DNA of 64,000 nucleotides, taken from JBGANR01 sp044222225. GTDB lineage: Bacteria > Actinomycetota > Actinomycetes > Mycobacteriales > Mycobacteriaceae. Where the stretch lies: NCBI GenBank assembly GCA_044222225.1, contig JBGANR010000007.1:1-64000 (forward strand), given 5' to 3'. Position numbers and translations under genes: made by a program. Below the pieces are notes generated by a model. It worked only from the letters and a program-made list of their open reading frames with translations, was not told where the DNA came from and did no database searches. Shown in pieces: positions 27,886 to 36,203 of the stretch (positions are counted from its first letter, which is position 1; every line of letters starts with the position of its first letter).

Positions 27886-28644
27886 GTGCCGCTCCCCCAC
27901 CCCGCCTCCGACGAGACCTCCGACCGCGATTCGACGCGCTCCGGCCGTCTGCGATCCGAACGAGCGGCCCGGCTCGCCGCGGCGCGTCTGTACCTGTGCA
28001 TCGACTCCCGACGCGAGCGCGGCGACCTCGCCGACGTCGTCGCCGCGGCCGTCGCCGGTGGCGTCGACATCGTGCAGTTGCGCGACAAGGGCTCGCCGTC
28101 CGAACGCGACCTCGGGCCGCTGACGCCTCTCGAGCAGGTCGAGCTGCTCGGCGTCATCGCCGCGGCCTGTCACGCGGGCGACGCCCTCGTGGCCGCCAAC
28201 GACGATCCGGCGCTCGCCGTCGCCGCGGGCGTCGACGTCCTGCACATCGGCCAGGGCGACGGCGCACCCGCCGCCGCGCGGGCGGTCGTCGGACCCGACG
28301 TCCTCCTCGGACTCTCCACGCACGCCCCCGAGCAGGCCGCGGCCGCCGACGCCGACCCGTGCGTCGACTATTTCTGCTGCGGGCCCGTCTGGGCGACGCC
28401 GACGAAGCCCGGCCGCGCCGCCGTCGGCCTCGACTACCTGCGCCGCACGGCCGCCGCGAAGCCGTCGACTCCGTGGTTCGCCATCGGCGGGATCGACGCG
28501 ACGCGCACCCCCGAGGTCGTCGCGGCCGGCGCCCGCAGGATCGTCGTCGTACGCGCCATCGCGGGTGCCGACGACCCCGAAGCCGCCGCACGGCGGCTCG
28601 TCGAGCTGGTCGACGGCGACGGGCGTCATATCGAGCGCCGCTGA
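27886..28644 (+). CDS. thiE: Thiamine-phosphate synthase ThiE
   Basis: 252 aa from GTG; earlier in-frame starts add an unrelated tail. Joins HMP-PP and thiazole phosphate to make thiamine phosphate. Seen: LYLCIDSRRERGDLADVV, VDIVQLRDKG (diphosphate-site Arg/Lys), ALVAANDDPALAVAAGVDVLHIGQGD, VLLGLSTHAPEQAAAA, DYFCCGPVWATPTKPGRAAVGL and WFAIGGIDA. The N-terminal ~25 residues are nonconserved. No TPP riboswitch is visible upstream, unlike the other two thi loci here. Its 3' end lies in an inverted repeat shared with mutT3. Confidence 0.94.
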   Translation: MPLPHPASDETSDRDSTRSGRLRSERAARLAAARLYLCIDSRRERGDLADVVAAAVAGGVDIVQLRDKGSPSERDLGPLTPLEQVELLGVIAAACHAGDALVAANDDPALAVAAGVDVLHIGQGDGAPAAARAVVGPDVLLGLSTHAPEQAAAADADPCVDYFCCGPVWATPTKPGRAAVGLDYLRRTAAAKPSTPWFAIGGIDATRTPEVVAAGARRIVVVRAIAGADDPEAAARRLVELVDGDGRHIERR

Positions 28645-28700
28645 GCGTCGTCGAGGAGACTATTGTCGCGACGCCTCTGAGAGGCGCTCGATATGACGCC
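28622..28700. terminator. Inverted repeat across convergent thiE/mutT3 3' ends
   Basis: Perfect 18-bp arms GGCGTCATATCGAGCGCC (28622-28639) and the complement (28683-28700), with a smaller hairpin GCCTCTGAGAGGC nested inside. Both arms are coding: the left encodes the thiE C-terminus, the right the mutT3 C-terminus (RHIERL). Likely a bidirectional terminator built into two coding ends. Confidence 0.7.
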
Positions 28701-29316
28701 GATCCCCGCGCCAGGTGAAACCACCGTCGGGCGATCTCGCCGTACCGGTCGGCCCGTCGTCGACGACGGTCGCCCGCAGCGACGGCCAGGCGGCCGCGAA
28801 CCCGCGATGCAGAGGCAACGACTCCACCGCGCCCTCGGTGATCCAGGCCAACTCCTCGGATTCGGCGTTCAATGTCGGCACGTGCGGCTCGGCGGCGTCG
28901 GCGACGACCGTCGTGTAGCTCCACGAGCCGGAACGCAGGGTGACGATCTCGGCACGGACGATCAGCGCCGCGGGATCGAGACCGGCCTCCTCGGCCGCCT
29001 CCCGTAACGCGGCGTCGACGGCGCTCTCGTGCGAGTCGCGGGCGCCGCCGGGAATCGACCACGTGCCGCCCTCGTGACTCCACACCGCGCGATGCTGCAG
29101 CAGCACCACGGCTTCCGACGCGTCCGGGCCACCTGCATCCACGCCCGGGGCCCGGACCAGTAGTCCCGCCGCGCCGAAGCGCCCCCAGTGACGGGCGCCA
29201 CCGGCGCCGATCGTCCATCCGTTCCCGTCTCCTCTGACCACCGATCCATCGTCGCACCGGCGCGGCACCCTGCGCCGGGACACCGGCCGGCCACCTCCGG
29301 TCCACCGCCGATCCAT
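28660..29316 (-). CDS. mutT3: Nudix hydrolase, MutT3-like
   Basis: Up to 218 aa. The Nudix box G-x5-E-x7-REUXEEXGU is complete in GGARDSHESAVDAALREAAEEAGL (read as two halves, GGARDSHES and REAAEEAGL). The sequence VRGDGNGWTIGAGGARHWGRFGAAGLLVRAP aligns with M. tuberculosis MutT3, which sits at the same place next to glnX. Family members hydrolyse oxidised or modified nucleotides such as 8-oxo-dGDP. The true start is uncertain: the first ~25 residues are Arg-rich and the homologous part begins near GDGNGW. Confidence 0.88.
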   Translation of the reverse strand: MDRRWTGGGRPVSRRRVPRRCDDGSVVRGDGNGWTIGAGGARHWGRFGAAGLLVRAPGVDAGGPDASEAVVLLQHRAVWSHEGGTWSIPGGARDSHESAVDAALREAAEEAGLDPAALIVRAEIVTLRSGSWSYTTVVADAAEPHVPTLNAESEELAWITEGAVESLPLHRGFAAAWPSLRATVVDDGPTGTARSPDGGFTWRGDRRHIERLSEASRQ

Positions 29317-29460
29317 CGCGTCGCCAACGCCGAGTCATCGTCTGCCCGGCAGCGTTTCGCAGTAGTGTCGAGACCGACATGCGTCGGGGTGACCGGCTGG
29401 CCGGCCACGACGATGTACCAGACGAAAGCCGCGGGGCACGGGCGTGTGCGAAAGGACGCT

Positions 29461-30879
29461 GTGGCGAGCGATACGACGACGGGGCGGGCCGGCCGGTCCC
29501 TGAGATCGACGCTGGAATCACTCCGCCCGGCGCCCGGGACAGCGCCCCGCCGGCCCGTCATCCGCCGCAACCCCACCGCCGAACGCCGCTCTCTCGGGCG
29601 CGGCCGGCAGACGTCGACCATGCAGTACATGCGCGACGTCCTCGGCAGCACGCCGGGCCGATTCCTCATCATGATCGGCGTCCTCATGGTGCTCGTCGTC
29701 AGTCTCGGCTGGTATTCGGCGGTCGCCGTCAGCACCCGGTCGGACACGCTCGCGGACATGAACACGACGACCGAGCCGGCCGCCAACGCCTCGCAGGTGC
29801 TCTACAGCTCCCTGTCCGTCGCGGACGCCGCCGCCAACACCGCGTTCATCTCCGGCGGCATCGAGCCGGCGAGTCTGCGCGGGGCCTACAACTCGGCGAT
29901 CGCGACGGCGTCGAAGTCGCTGGTGCGCGCCGCGTCCGGTCCGCAGAGCGATCAGGCGCAGGCCGACCTCGACACGATCGCCGAGCTGCTGCCGGTCTAC
30001 GCCGCCACGGTGGAGACGGCGCGCACCAACAACCGGCTCGGCAATCCGGTCGGTTCCGCCTACCTCGGCGAGGCGTCGAACCTCATGCGCGAGACGATCC
30101 TGCCGGCCGCGCAGCGACTGTTCGACGTGCGGCACGAGGAGATCAGCGACAAGGACAACCGCTACACGCGGCCGCCCTGGACGGCCTACGCCCTGGCGAC
30201 GCTCACGCTCGCGGCGCTCGGCGGCTCGCAGCTGTGGCTGGCGCGTCGCTCGCGGCGGCGGTTCAACCTGGGTCTGCTCGTGGCGAGCGGGCTGGTCGTC
30301 GTCTCCTTGCTGTGGATGCTGGTCGGCGGTCTGCTGTCGACGTCGTCGACCCGGCAGGCCGAGATCGAGGGCGCCCAAGCGCTCCGACTGCTCACCACGG
30401 CGCGGATCCAGACGCAGCAGGCCCGCTCGTCGGAGACGCTCGCGCTTGCCAGCCGCAGCGATCAGCGGCGCGACACCGCCTTCGCCCGCTCGACGGGTGC
30501 CATCAACACCGCGCTCACCGACTCCGAGAACGCGAAGCACTTCTCCGAGGTGCAGCCCGCCGTCGACCGCGCGATCGCCGCGCTGCAGACATGGCGTGCC
30601 GCGCACGACCGCGTCGTCGAGCGGGCCGCCGCCGGCGACTACTCGGCGGCGACGACGCTCACCGTCGGCGCATCGCCGGACGGCAGCGCGGCGGCCTACG
30701 GCGCGCTCGACAACGCACTGCTCGATGCGATCGATTCGGCCCGCACGTCCTATCGGGACGACATCGCCACGGCGCGCGCCGTGCTCGCCTGGGCCGGCGG
30801 CGGGGTGCTCGGGCTGGCGCTGGGGGCGTGTCTGGCGGTCGTCGTCGGCATGTATCCGCGGCTGCGGGAGTACCGATGA
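29461..30879 (+). CDS. glnX: GlnX-like membrane sensor of the PknG pathway
   Basis: 472 aa from GTG with AAAGGA upstream. Four membrane helices are visible: ~61-82 (FLIMIGVLMVLVVSLGWYSAVA), ~240, ~280 and ~440-465, enclosing two extracytoplasmic helical domains. In the Corynebacterium/Mycobacterium pathway GlnX links the amino-acid-binding lipoprotein GlnH to the kinase PknG to sense Asp/Glu-type nutrients. The gene order glnX-glnH-pknG is conserved here with a 4-bp overlap to glnH. Identification rests mainly on topology and order. Confidence 0.82.
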   Translation: MASDTTTGRAGRSLRSTLESLRPAPGTAPRRPVIRRNPTAERRSLGRGRQTSTMQYMRDVLGSTPGRFLIMIGVLMVLVVSLGWYSAVAVSTRSDTLADMNTTTEPAANASQVLYSSLSVADAAANTAFISGGIEPASLRGAYNSAIATASKSLVRAASGPQSDQAQADLDTIAELLPVYAATVETARTNNRLGNPVGSAYLGEASNLMRETILPAAQRLFDVRHEEISDKDNRYTRPPWTAYALATLTLAALGGSQLWLARRSRRRFNLGLLVASGLVVVSLLWMLVGGLLSTSSTRQAEIEGAQALRLLTTARIQTQQARSSETLALASRSDQRRDTAFARSTGAINTALTDSENAKHFSEVQPAVDRAIAALQTWRAAHDRVVERAAAGDYSAATTLTVGASPDGSAAAYGALDNALLDAIDSARTSYRDDIATARAVLAWAGGGVLGLALGACLAVVVGMYPRLREYR

Positions 30880-31883
30880 CGGCCCCGGGCCTCGTGCGGC
30901 CGGCGCGGCGTCGCCGGCCGTGGGTCGCGGCCGCCGTGCTGCTGCTCGTCGCGCTCACCGCCACGGGCTGCATCCACGCGCCGGCGCCGCCCTCGCCCGC
31001 CCCGAGCGCGATCGGCCACACGCCCGCGCCACCCGGGATCGTCACGACCGACGGCCGCGGTCCGCAGACGCCGGAGCCGTCCTGCCCGACCTTCCGCACA
31101 CTGCGCCCGGGACCGCTGCCTGCGCCGAACGCGATGCCCGCCGGGACGTCGCTGCGGCGCATCCAGGAGCAGGGGCGACTCGTCGTCGGGCTCGATCTCG
31201 GCAGCAACCTCTTCAGCTTCCGCGACCCGCGGACAGGCCGCATCACCGGCTTCGACGTCGACATCGCGAGTGAGATCGCCAAGCGGATCTTCGGCACCCC
31301 GAGCGTCGACTACCGGCTGCTGACGTCCAACGAACGGATCCAGGCGCTCAAGGAACACAGTGTCGACATCGTCGTGAAGACGATGAGCATCACCTGCAGC
31401 CGGGCCACCGAGGTGTCGTTCTCGGCGCCGTACTACCGGGCGTCGCAGCGGATCCTGGCCGTGCGCGGGTCGACGATCCGCTCCGCGACAGATCTCGGCG
31501 GCAAGCGCGTCTGCATCGCCCGGGGGACGACGTCCCTGGCGCGCGTCCAGCGGGTGGCGCCGACGGCCGTCATCAATGTGGCCGCGACCTGGGCCGACTG
31601 CCTCGTCTCGCTGCAGCAGGGGCAGTCGGACGCCGTCTCCACCGACGACGCCATCCTGGCGGGCCTGGCGGCGCAGGACCCGATCTACCTCGAGGTCATC
31701 GGCGACAGCCTCGGCGAGGAGCTGTACGGGGTGGGGATTCCGCTCGGCGACGAGGCGCTGGTCCGGTTCGTCAACGGCGTCCTGGAGCAGATCAAGAACG
31801 ACGGCACCTGGTATCGCATCTACGATGCGTGGCTGCAGCCGCTCGGCGCCGCGACGCCGCCGACCGCGGTGTATCAGGACTGA
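30876..31883 (+). CDS. glnH: Amino-acid-binding lipoprotein GlnH
   Basis: 335 aa. Signal peptide with lipobox LTATGC (Cys ~32), then a Pro-rich linker and an SBP_bac_3 domain (~95-325): LVVGLDLGSNLFSFRDP, ITGFDVDIASEIAKRIFG, RIQALKEHSVDIVVKTMSIT, FSAPYYRASQRILAV, LGGKRVCIARGTTS and DGTWYRIYDAWL. In relatives this protein binds aspartate/glutamate-type ligands and signals through GlnX to PknG rather than feeding a transporter; no ABC permease is adjacent here. ATGA overlap with glnX. Confidence 0.9.
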   Translation: MTAPGLVRPARRRRPWVAAAVLLLVALTATGCIHAPAPPSPAPSAIGHTPAPPGIVTTDGRGPQTPEPSCPTFRTLRPGPLPAPNAMPAGTSLRRIQEQGRLVVGLDLGSNLFSFRDPRTGRITGFDVDIASEIAKRIFGTPSVDYRLLTSNERIQALKEHSVDIVVKTMSITCSRATEVSFSAPYYRASQRILAVRGSTIRSATDLGGKRVCIARGTTSLARVQRVAPTAVINVAATWADCLVSLQQGQSDAVSTDDAILAGLAAQDPIYLEVIGDSLGEELYGVGIPLGDEALVRFVNGVLEQIKNDGTWYRIYDAWLQPLGAATPPTAVYQD

Positions 31884-31917
31884 CGCCCATGACGACGAAC
31901 CACAGGAGGTCGACGCG

Positions 31918-34434
31918 GTGAACGGGCCCGACGACGACCCCGGCACCCAGGCCACCCCGCGGGCGAACCTGTTCGAAGACGACGACGACCCCGGCACCCA
32001 GGCCACCGCCCGGGCGAACCTGTTCGAGGACGACGACGCCCCCGGCACCCGGCCGGCCCCGCGACCGACACCTGCCGCGGACAGAACCGACACGCCGGAG
32101 CACGTCGGCACGCAGGCGACGATGCGCGCCCCGATGCTGTCGCAGCCGCTGGACGCGCCGCACGTGTCCGGCACCCGTCCCCCCACCCCTACCCGGACGA
32201 CGACCAAGTCGCGGCAGACGTCCGGCCCGACGCGCTCGGACCCGACGGCGACGGCCGCGCGGCTCGTCCCGGCGTCCGGACCGCATCGGCAGCGCCGGCA
32301 GATCGGCGGCGGCCTCGTCCATGTGCCGGTCGTCGACGACATCGAGCCCGAGGACGCGATCCTCACCGCCCCCGCGGTACCCGAGAAGCGTCGTAAGTGC
32401 TGGAACTGCGGTCACGCCATCGGCCGCGATTCCGGGCCCGACGCGGGGCCGCTGTACGGCAGCTGTCCGCACTGCGGCTCGCGGTACTCGTTCGTCCCCG
32501 GCCTGGTCAAGGGCACGCGGGTCGCCGATCAGTACGAGATCGCCGGCGCCATCGCACACGGCGGCCTCGGTTGGATCTACCTGGCGGTCGACCACAACGT
32601 GTCCGATCGCGTCGTCGTCCTCAAGGGCCTGCTCAACTCCCGCGACGCCGAGGCCCAGGCGGTCGCGCTGGCGGAGCGGCGCTTCCTCGCGTCGGTCTCG
32701 CATCCGAACATCATCAAGATCTACAACTTCGTCGAGCACCACGATCCGAGCGGCGAGACCTTCGACTACATCGTCATGGAGTACGTCGGCGGTGTGACGC
32801 TCAAGGACCTGACGAGGCGCTCCGGCGAACCCGGCCGCGACCTGCTGACGATCGAGCAGGCCATCGCCTACATCCTCGAGATCCTCCCGGCCCTCTCCTA
32901 CCTGCATTCGGTGGGGCTCGTCTACAACGACCTCAAGCCGGAGAACATCATGATCGGCGCCGACGAGGTCAAGCTCATCGACCTCGGGGCGGTCTCACCG
33001 ATCGACGACTACGGCTTCATCTACGGCACGCCCGGCTACCAGGCGCCGGAGATCGTCAAGACCGGGCCGCAGGTCGCGACGGACATCTACAGCGTGGGGC
33101 GGACGCTCGCCGTCCTCACCTACGACATGCCGATGGCGGGCGGCAGCTATCTCGACGGCCTGCCGGCCTCGGAGGACGCGCCGCTGTTCGCCGAGTTCCC
33201 GGCCTTCTATCGCGTGCTGCAGCGGGCGACGAACCCCGACCCCGCGCAGCGCTTCGAATCCGCCGACGAGATGGCCGGCCAGTTGCTCGCCGTGCTGCGC
33301 GAGACGATCGCCCAGCGCACCGGCATTCCGCGGCCCGCACTGTCGACGGTGTTCACCCCGCAGCGGACGACGTACGGCACCGAGATCATGCTCGGTCCGA
33401 TCGACTCGTTCTTCGAACCGCCGAGTTCGGAGTTCGGCCTCGACCCCGACGACATCGTCGCCGCGCTGCCGATCCCGCTGACCGATCGCTCGGATCCGGC
33501 GGGCGACCTGCTCTCGTCCGCCGCGACGTCCGAACCGCGGCAGCTGCTCGACACGATCCGCATCGCCAAGGAGAACGGGCTCTCGTCCGTCATCGGCACC
33601 GATCCCGCCGACGACCACCCCAGCCGCGAGATCGACATCGCCGAAGCCCGTGCCTACATCGCGCTCGGCAACGTCGAGACCGCCCTCAAGCTGCTCACCG
33701 AAGCGTCGCTGCACCACGGCCGGTCGTGGCGGATCGACTACTTCCTCGGGATCGTCTCCCTGGTCTCCGGCGATTTCAAGCTCGCCCACGAGTACTTCAC
33801 CGCGGTCCAGGCGGCGATGCCCGGCGAGGTCGCACCGAAGCTCGCGACGGCCGCGACCGCTGAACTCATCGCCGCCGATCTCGCCGCCCACGGCGACGAC
33901 ATGTCGACGGTGCGGCACTGGCAGAACAGGGCGCTGCACCACTACGCGGCGCTCTGGCGGACCGACCGCGCGATCGTCACGGCGGCGTTCGGCGTCGCGC
34001 GGCTGCGGCACGCCGCGGGCGATTACGCCGGCGCCGTCACCGCGCTCGACCAGGTGCCCGCGACCAGCCGCCACTACAACACGGCGCGCTGCACCGCCGT
34101 CCTCGCGCTCGTCCACGGCCGGCCGGCCGAAGAGGTGGAGGAATGGCAGCTGCGGGCAGCGGCCAAGCGGCTCGAATCGATGTCGGACGACGAGCCCCGC
34201 AAGAAGCGGCTCGCGACGATGGTGCTCGGCGTGGCACTCGGTTGGATCAGCGCCCACATGGACGACGCCGACGCCACGAAACCGACCTTCCTCAGCCACA
34301 GCTTCACCGAATACGGCCTGCGTCTCGGTTTGGAGAAGTCGCTGCGGGCACTGGCCAAGACCTCCGACGACAAACGGCGCCGGTTCGGGCTGGTCGACCT
34401 GGCCAACATGATCCGCCCGCAGACGCTGTTCTGA
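31918..34434 (+). CDS. pknG: Serine/threonine protein kinase PknG
   Basis: 838 aa from GTG, nine bases after AGGAGG. Parts in order: disordered N-terminus (1-150) with repeated GTQAT motifs at Thr13, Thr30 and Thr68; rubredoxin-like zinc/iron module CWNC (161,164) and CPHC (183,186); kinase domain with IAHGGLGWIYLA, Lys236 in VVLKGL, catalytic YNDLKPEN (Asp338) and DLG (Asp355), both typical of PknG; C-terminal TPR region (~550-838). PknG phosphorylates the FHA protein GarA/OdhI and so controls 2-oxoglutarate metabolism in response to amino acids sensed by GlnH/GlnX. It is longer than the ~750-residue mycobacterial protein because of the N-terminus. Confidence 0.96.
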   Translation: MNGPDDDPGTQATPRANLFEDDDDPGTQATARANLFEDDDAPGTRPAPRPTPAADRTDTPEHVGTQATMRAPMLSQPLDAPHVSGTRPPTPTRTTTKSRQTSGPTRSDPTATAARLVPASGPHRQRRQIGGGLVHVPVVDDIEPEDAILTAPAVPEKRRKCWNCGHAIGRDSGPDAGPLYGSCPHCGSRYSFVPGLVKGTRVADQYEIAGAIAHGGLGWIYLAVDHNVSDRVVVLKGLLNSRDAEAQAVALAERRFLASVSHPNIIKIYNFVEHHDPSGETFDYIVMEYVGGVTLKDLTRRSGEPGRDLLTIEQAIAYILEILPALSYLHSVGLVYNDLKPENIMIGADEVKLIDLGAVSPIDDYGFIYGTPGYQAPEIVKTGPQVATDIYSVGRTLAVLTYDMPMAGGSYLDGLPASEDAPLFAEFPAFYRVLQRATNPDPAQRFESADEMAGQLLAVLRETIAQRTGIPRPALSTVFTPQRTTYGTEIMLGPIDSFFEPPSSEFGLDPDDIVAALPIPLTDRSDPAGDLLSSAATSEPRQLLDTIRIAKENGLSSVIGTDPADDHPSREIDIAEARAYIALGNVETALKLLTEASLHHGRSWRIDYFLGIVSLVSGDFKLAHEYFTAVQAAMPGEVAPKLATAATAELIAADLAAHGDDMSTVRHWQNRALHHYAALWRTDRAIVTAAFGVARLRHAAGDYAGAVTALDQVPATSRHYNTARCTAVLALVHGRPAEEVEEWQLRAAAKRLESMSDDEPRKKRLATMVLGVALGWISAHMDDADATKPTFLSHSFTEYGLRLGLEKSLRALAKTSDDKRRRFGLVDLANMIRPQTLF
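31930..32035 (+). repeat. 51-bp tandem repeat in pknG 5' end
   Basis: Two near-identical 51-bp units encode DDDPGTQATPRANLFED and its variant; a third, diverged unit (DDAPGTRPAPRP) follows. Period 17 codons. Confidence 0.8.
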
Positions 34435-34440
34435 TCCTCT

Positions 34441-34513
34441 CCTGAAAACTGCTCGAAATCGGGGGTCCAACCCGTATATGCGGCTGGACCCCCGATTTCG
34501 AGCAGTTTTCAGG
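34441..34513. terminator. 29-bp perfect inverted repeat between pknG and zwf
   Basis: Arms at 34441-34469 and 34485-34513 are exact reverse complements over 29 bases (starting CCTGAAAACTGCTCGAAATC), with a 15-base loop. Located between two convergent genes, seven bases after the pknG stop. Probably a bidirectional terminator; unusually long and perfect for that role. Confidence 0.75.
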
Positions 34514-34566
34514 GGATCCGGCTCGGTGCGTCGGCCTCGCCTCCGACGCACCGGACCGATGACGCC

Positions 34567-36054
34567 CTACTTGTCCCGCTTCTTCTTGTCGCGCCAGGTG
34601 CGCTCGAACGGCAACCGCCAAGCGTGCGGGGCGACGAGCTGGTGGATCTGGTTCGGTCCCCACGAGCCGGGCGCATAGGGCCGTACCGGCGGCGGGTCGC
34701 TGAGCAGCGGCTTGGACCGCTCCCAGAGCGATTCGATGCCGTCGGCGGTCGTGAACAGCGTATGGTCGCCGCGCATCGCATCCATGATGAGGCGCTCGTA
34801 GGCCTCGAGCGTCGCGTTGACCGATTCGCTCTCGTCAGCCGAGAACTGCATCGAGATCTTGGCCAGCCGCATTCCGGGGCCCGGACGCTTGCCGTAGAAC
34901 GAGAGCGAGACCTTCGACTGGTCGGCGAGATCGAACGTCAGATGATCCGTGCCGTACTGGCCGATCCCCGAGTTCGGCGCGAACATCGACTTCGGCGCCT
35001 CCTTGAAGGCGATCGAGATGATGCGCATGCCCTGGGCCAACTCCTTGCCCGTGCGCAGATAGAACGGCACGCCCGCCCACCGCCAGTTGTCGACGCGCGC
35101 CTTGAGCGCGATGAACGTCTCCGTATCCGACTCGGGATGGACGCCCGGCAGATCCCGGTATCCGCTGTACTGTCCGCGCACGACGTCCCACGGCATGATC
35201 GGCTCCAGCGAGCGGAAGACCTTGTTCTTCTCCTCCGAGATCGGCGCCGGCTCCAGAGCCGTGGGCGGCTCCATCGCGACGAAGGCCATCACCTGGAACA
35301 GGTGCGTGACCACCATGTCCTTGTAGGCGCCGGTCGGTTCGTAGAAGCTCGCGCGTTCGCCGAGGCCGAGCGATTCCGGGATGTCGATCTGGATGTGGTC
35401 GATGAAATTGCGGTTCCAGATCGGCTCGAAGATGCCGTTGGCGAAGCGGAGCGCAAGAATGTTCTGCGCCGCCTCTTTGCCCAGGAAGTGGTCGATACGG
35501 AAGATCTGCGATTCGTCGAACGACTCGTGGATGAAGCGGTTGAGGGTGATCGCGCTGTCGAGGTCGACACCGAACGGCTTCTCCATGATGACGCGCGAAC
35601 GTTCGACCAGGCCCGCTTCCCGGAGGGTGTCGATGACCCGGCGGGCCGCCTTGGGCGGCACGGAGAGATAGTGCAGACGCCGCACGTTCTCGCCGAGCTC
35701 GGCCTCCATCTCCTTCACTCGCGTTGCGAGCGCCTGCGGACCGGCCGACTGCGGCACGTAATGCAGCCGTGGGGCGAAGATCTCCCATTCCTCTTCGGAG
35801 AGCTTGCGGGCGCCGACCTCGGCGATCGAGTCGTGCACGAAGTCGCGGAACTCGTCATCGGTCATGTCGTCGAGCGACGTGCCGATGACGCGCATGTCGG
35901 CCGTCAGTTGCGACACCGCGAGATGCGCGAGGCCGCCTAGGAGCTTACGTCGGGAAAGATCGCCGGTAGCGCCGAAAAGGACGACGACGTGCGGATCGGT
36001 ATCCGGCACGTGAGTCTTCCCGGAGGCCGCCGGACTCGGATATGCGATTGCCAC
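34567..36054 (-). CDS. zwf: Glucose-6-phosphate 1-dehydrogenase
   Basis: 495 aa from GTG (VAIAYPSPAASG), giving the normal family length. NAD(P)-dependent oxidation of glucose-6-phosphate to 6-phosphogluconolactone. Dinucleotide motif VVLFGATGDLSRRKL at ~25-40; active-site RIDHFLGKEAAQNILALRFAN with its His and Lys; VIMEKPFG; WAGVPFYLRTGKEL. It stands alone between pknG and an ABC cluster, not with pgl, opcA, tal or tkt, so a second zwf in the usual pentose-phosphate cluster is likely elsewhere. An F420-linked enzyme for the same substrate (fgd) lies 8 kb away. Confidence 0.95.
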   Translation of the reverse strand: MAIAYPSPAASGKTHVPDTDPHVVVLFGATGDLSRRKLLGGLAHLAVSQLTADMRVIGTSLDDMTDDEFRDFVHDSIAEVGARKLSEEEWEIFAPRLHYVPQSAGPQALATRVKEMEAELGENVRRLHYLSVPPKAARRVIDTLREAGLVERSRVIMEKPFGVDLDSAITLNRFIHESFDESQIFRIDHFLGKEAAQNILALRFANGIFEPIWNRNFIDHIQIDIPESLGLGERASFYEPTGAYKDMVVTHLFQVMAFVAMEPPTALEPAPISEEKNKVFRSLEPIMPWDVVRGQYSGYRDLPGVHPESDTETFIALKARVDNWRWAGVPFYLRTGKELAQGMRIISIAFKEAPKSMFAPNSGIGQYGTDHLTFDLADQSKVSLSFYGKRPGPGMRLAKISMQFSADESESVNATLEAYERLIMDAMRGDHTLFTTADGIESLWERSKPLLSDPPPVRPYAPGSWGPNQIHQLVAPHAWRLPFERTWRDKKKRDK

Positions 36055-36203
36055 CGCTACATCCTGGCACCTCAGAGCCGATTTCGCTGACGAAGCGACA
36101 CAAAGAGGACCGACGAAATCGGGCGCCGGCGGGCCGCGCGCGGCCGCGTCCGCGAAACCCGTTGCCCCCCAACGGACGCCGCCGATTCCCGAACCCCGCG
36201 GCG

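Noticed and set aside
36060..36110. CGATTTCG…CGAAATCG inverted sequence upstream of zwf as a terminator or repeat
   Set aside because: Arms are only 8 bp with a 28-base gap and no convincing second copy.
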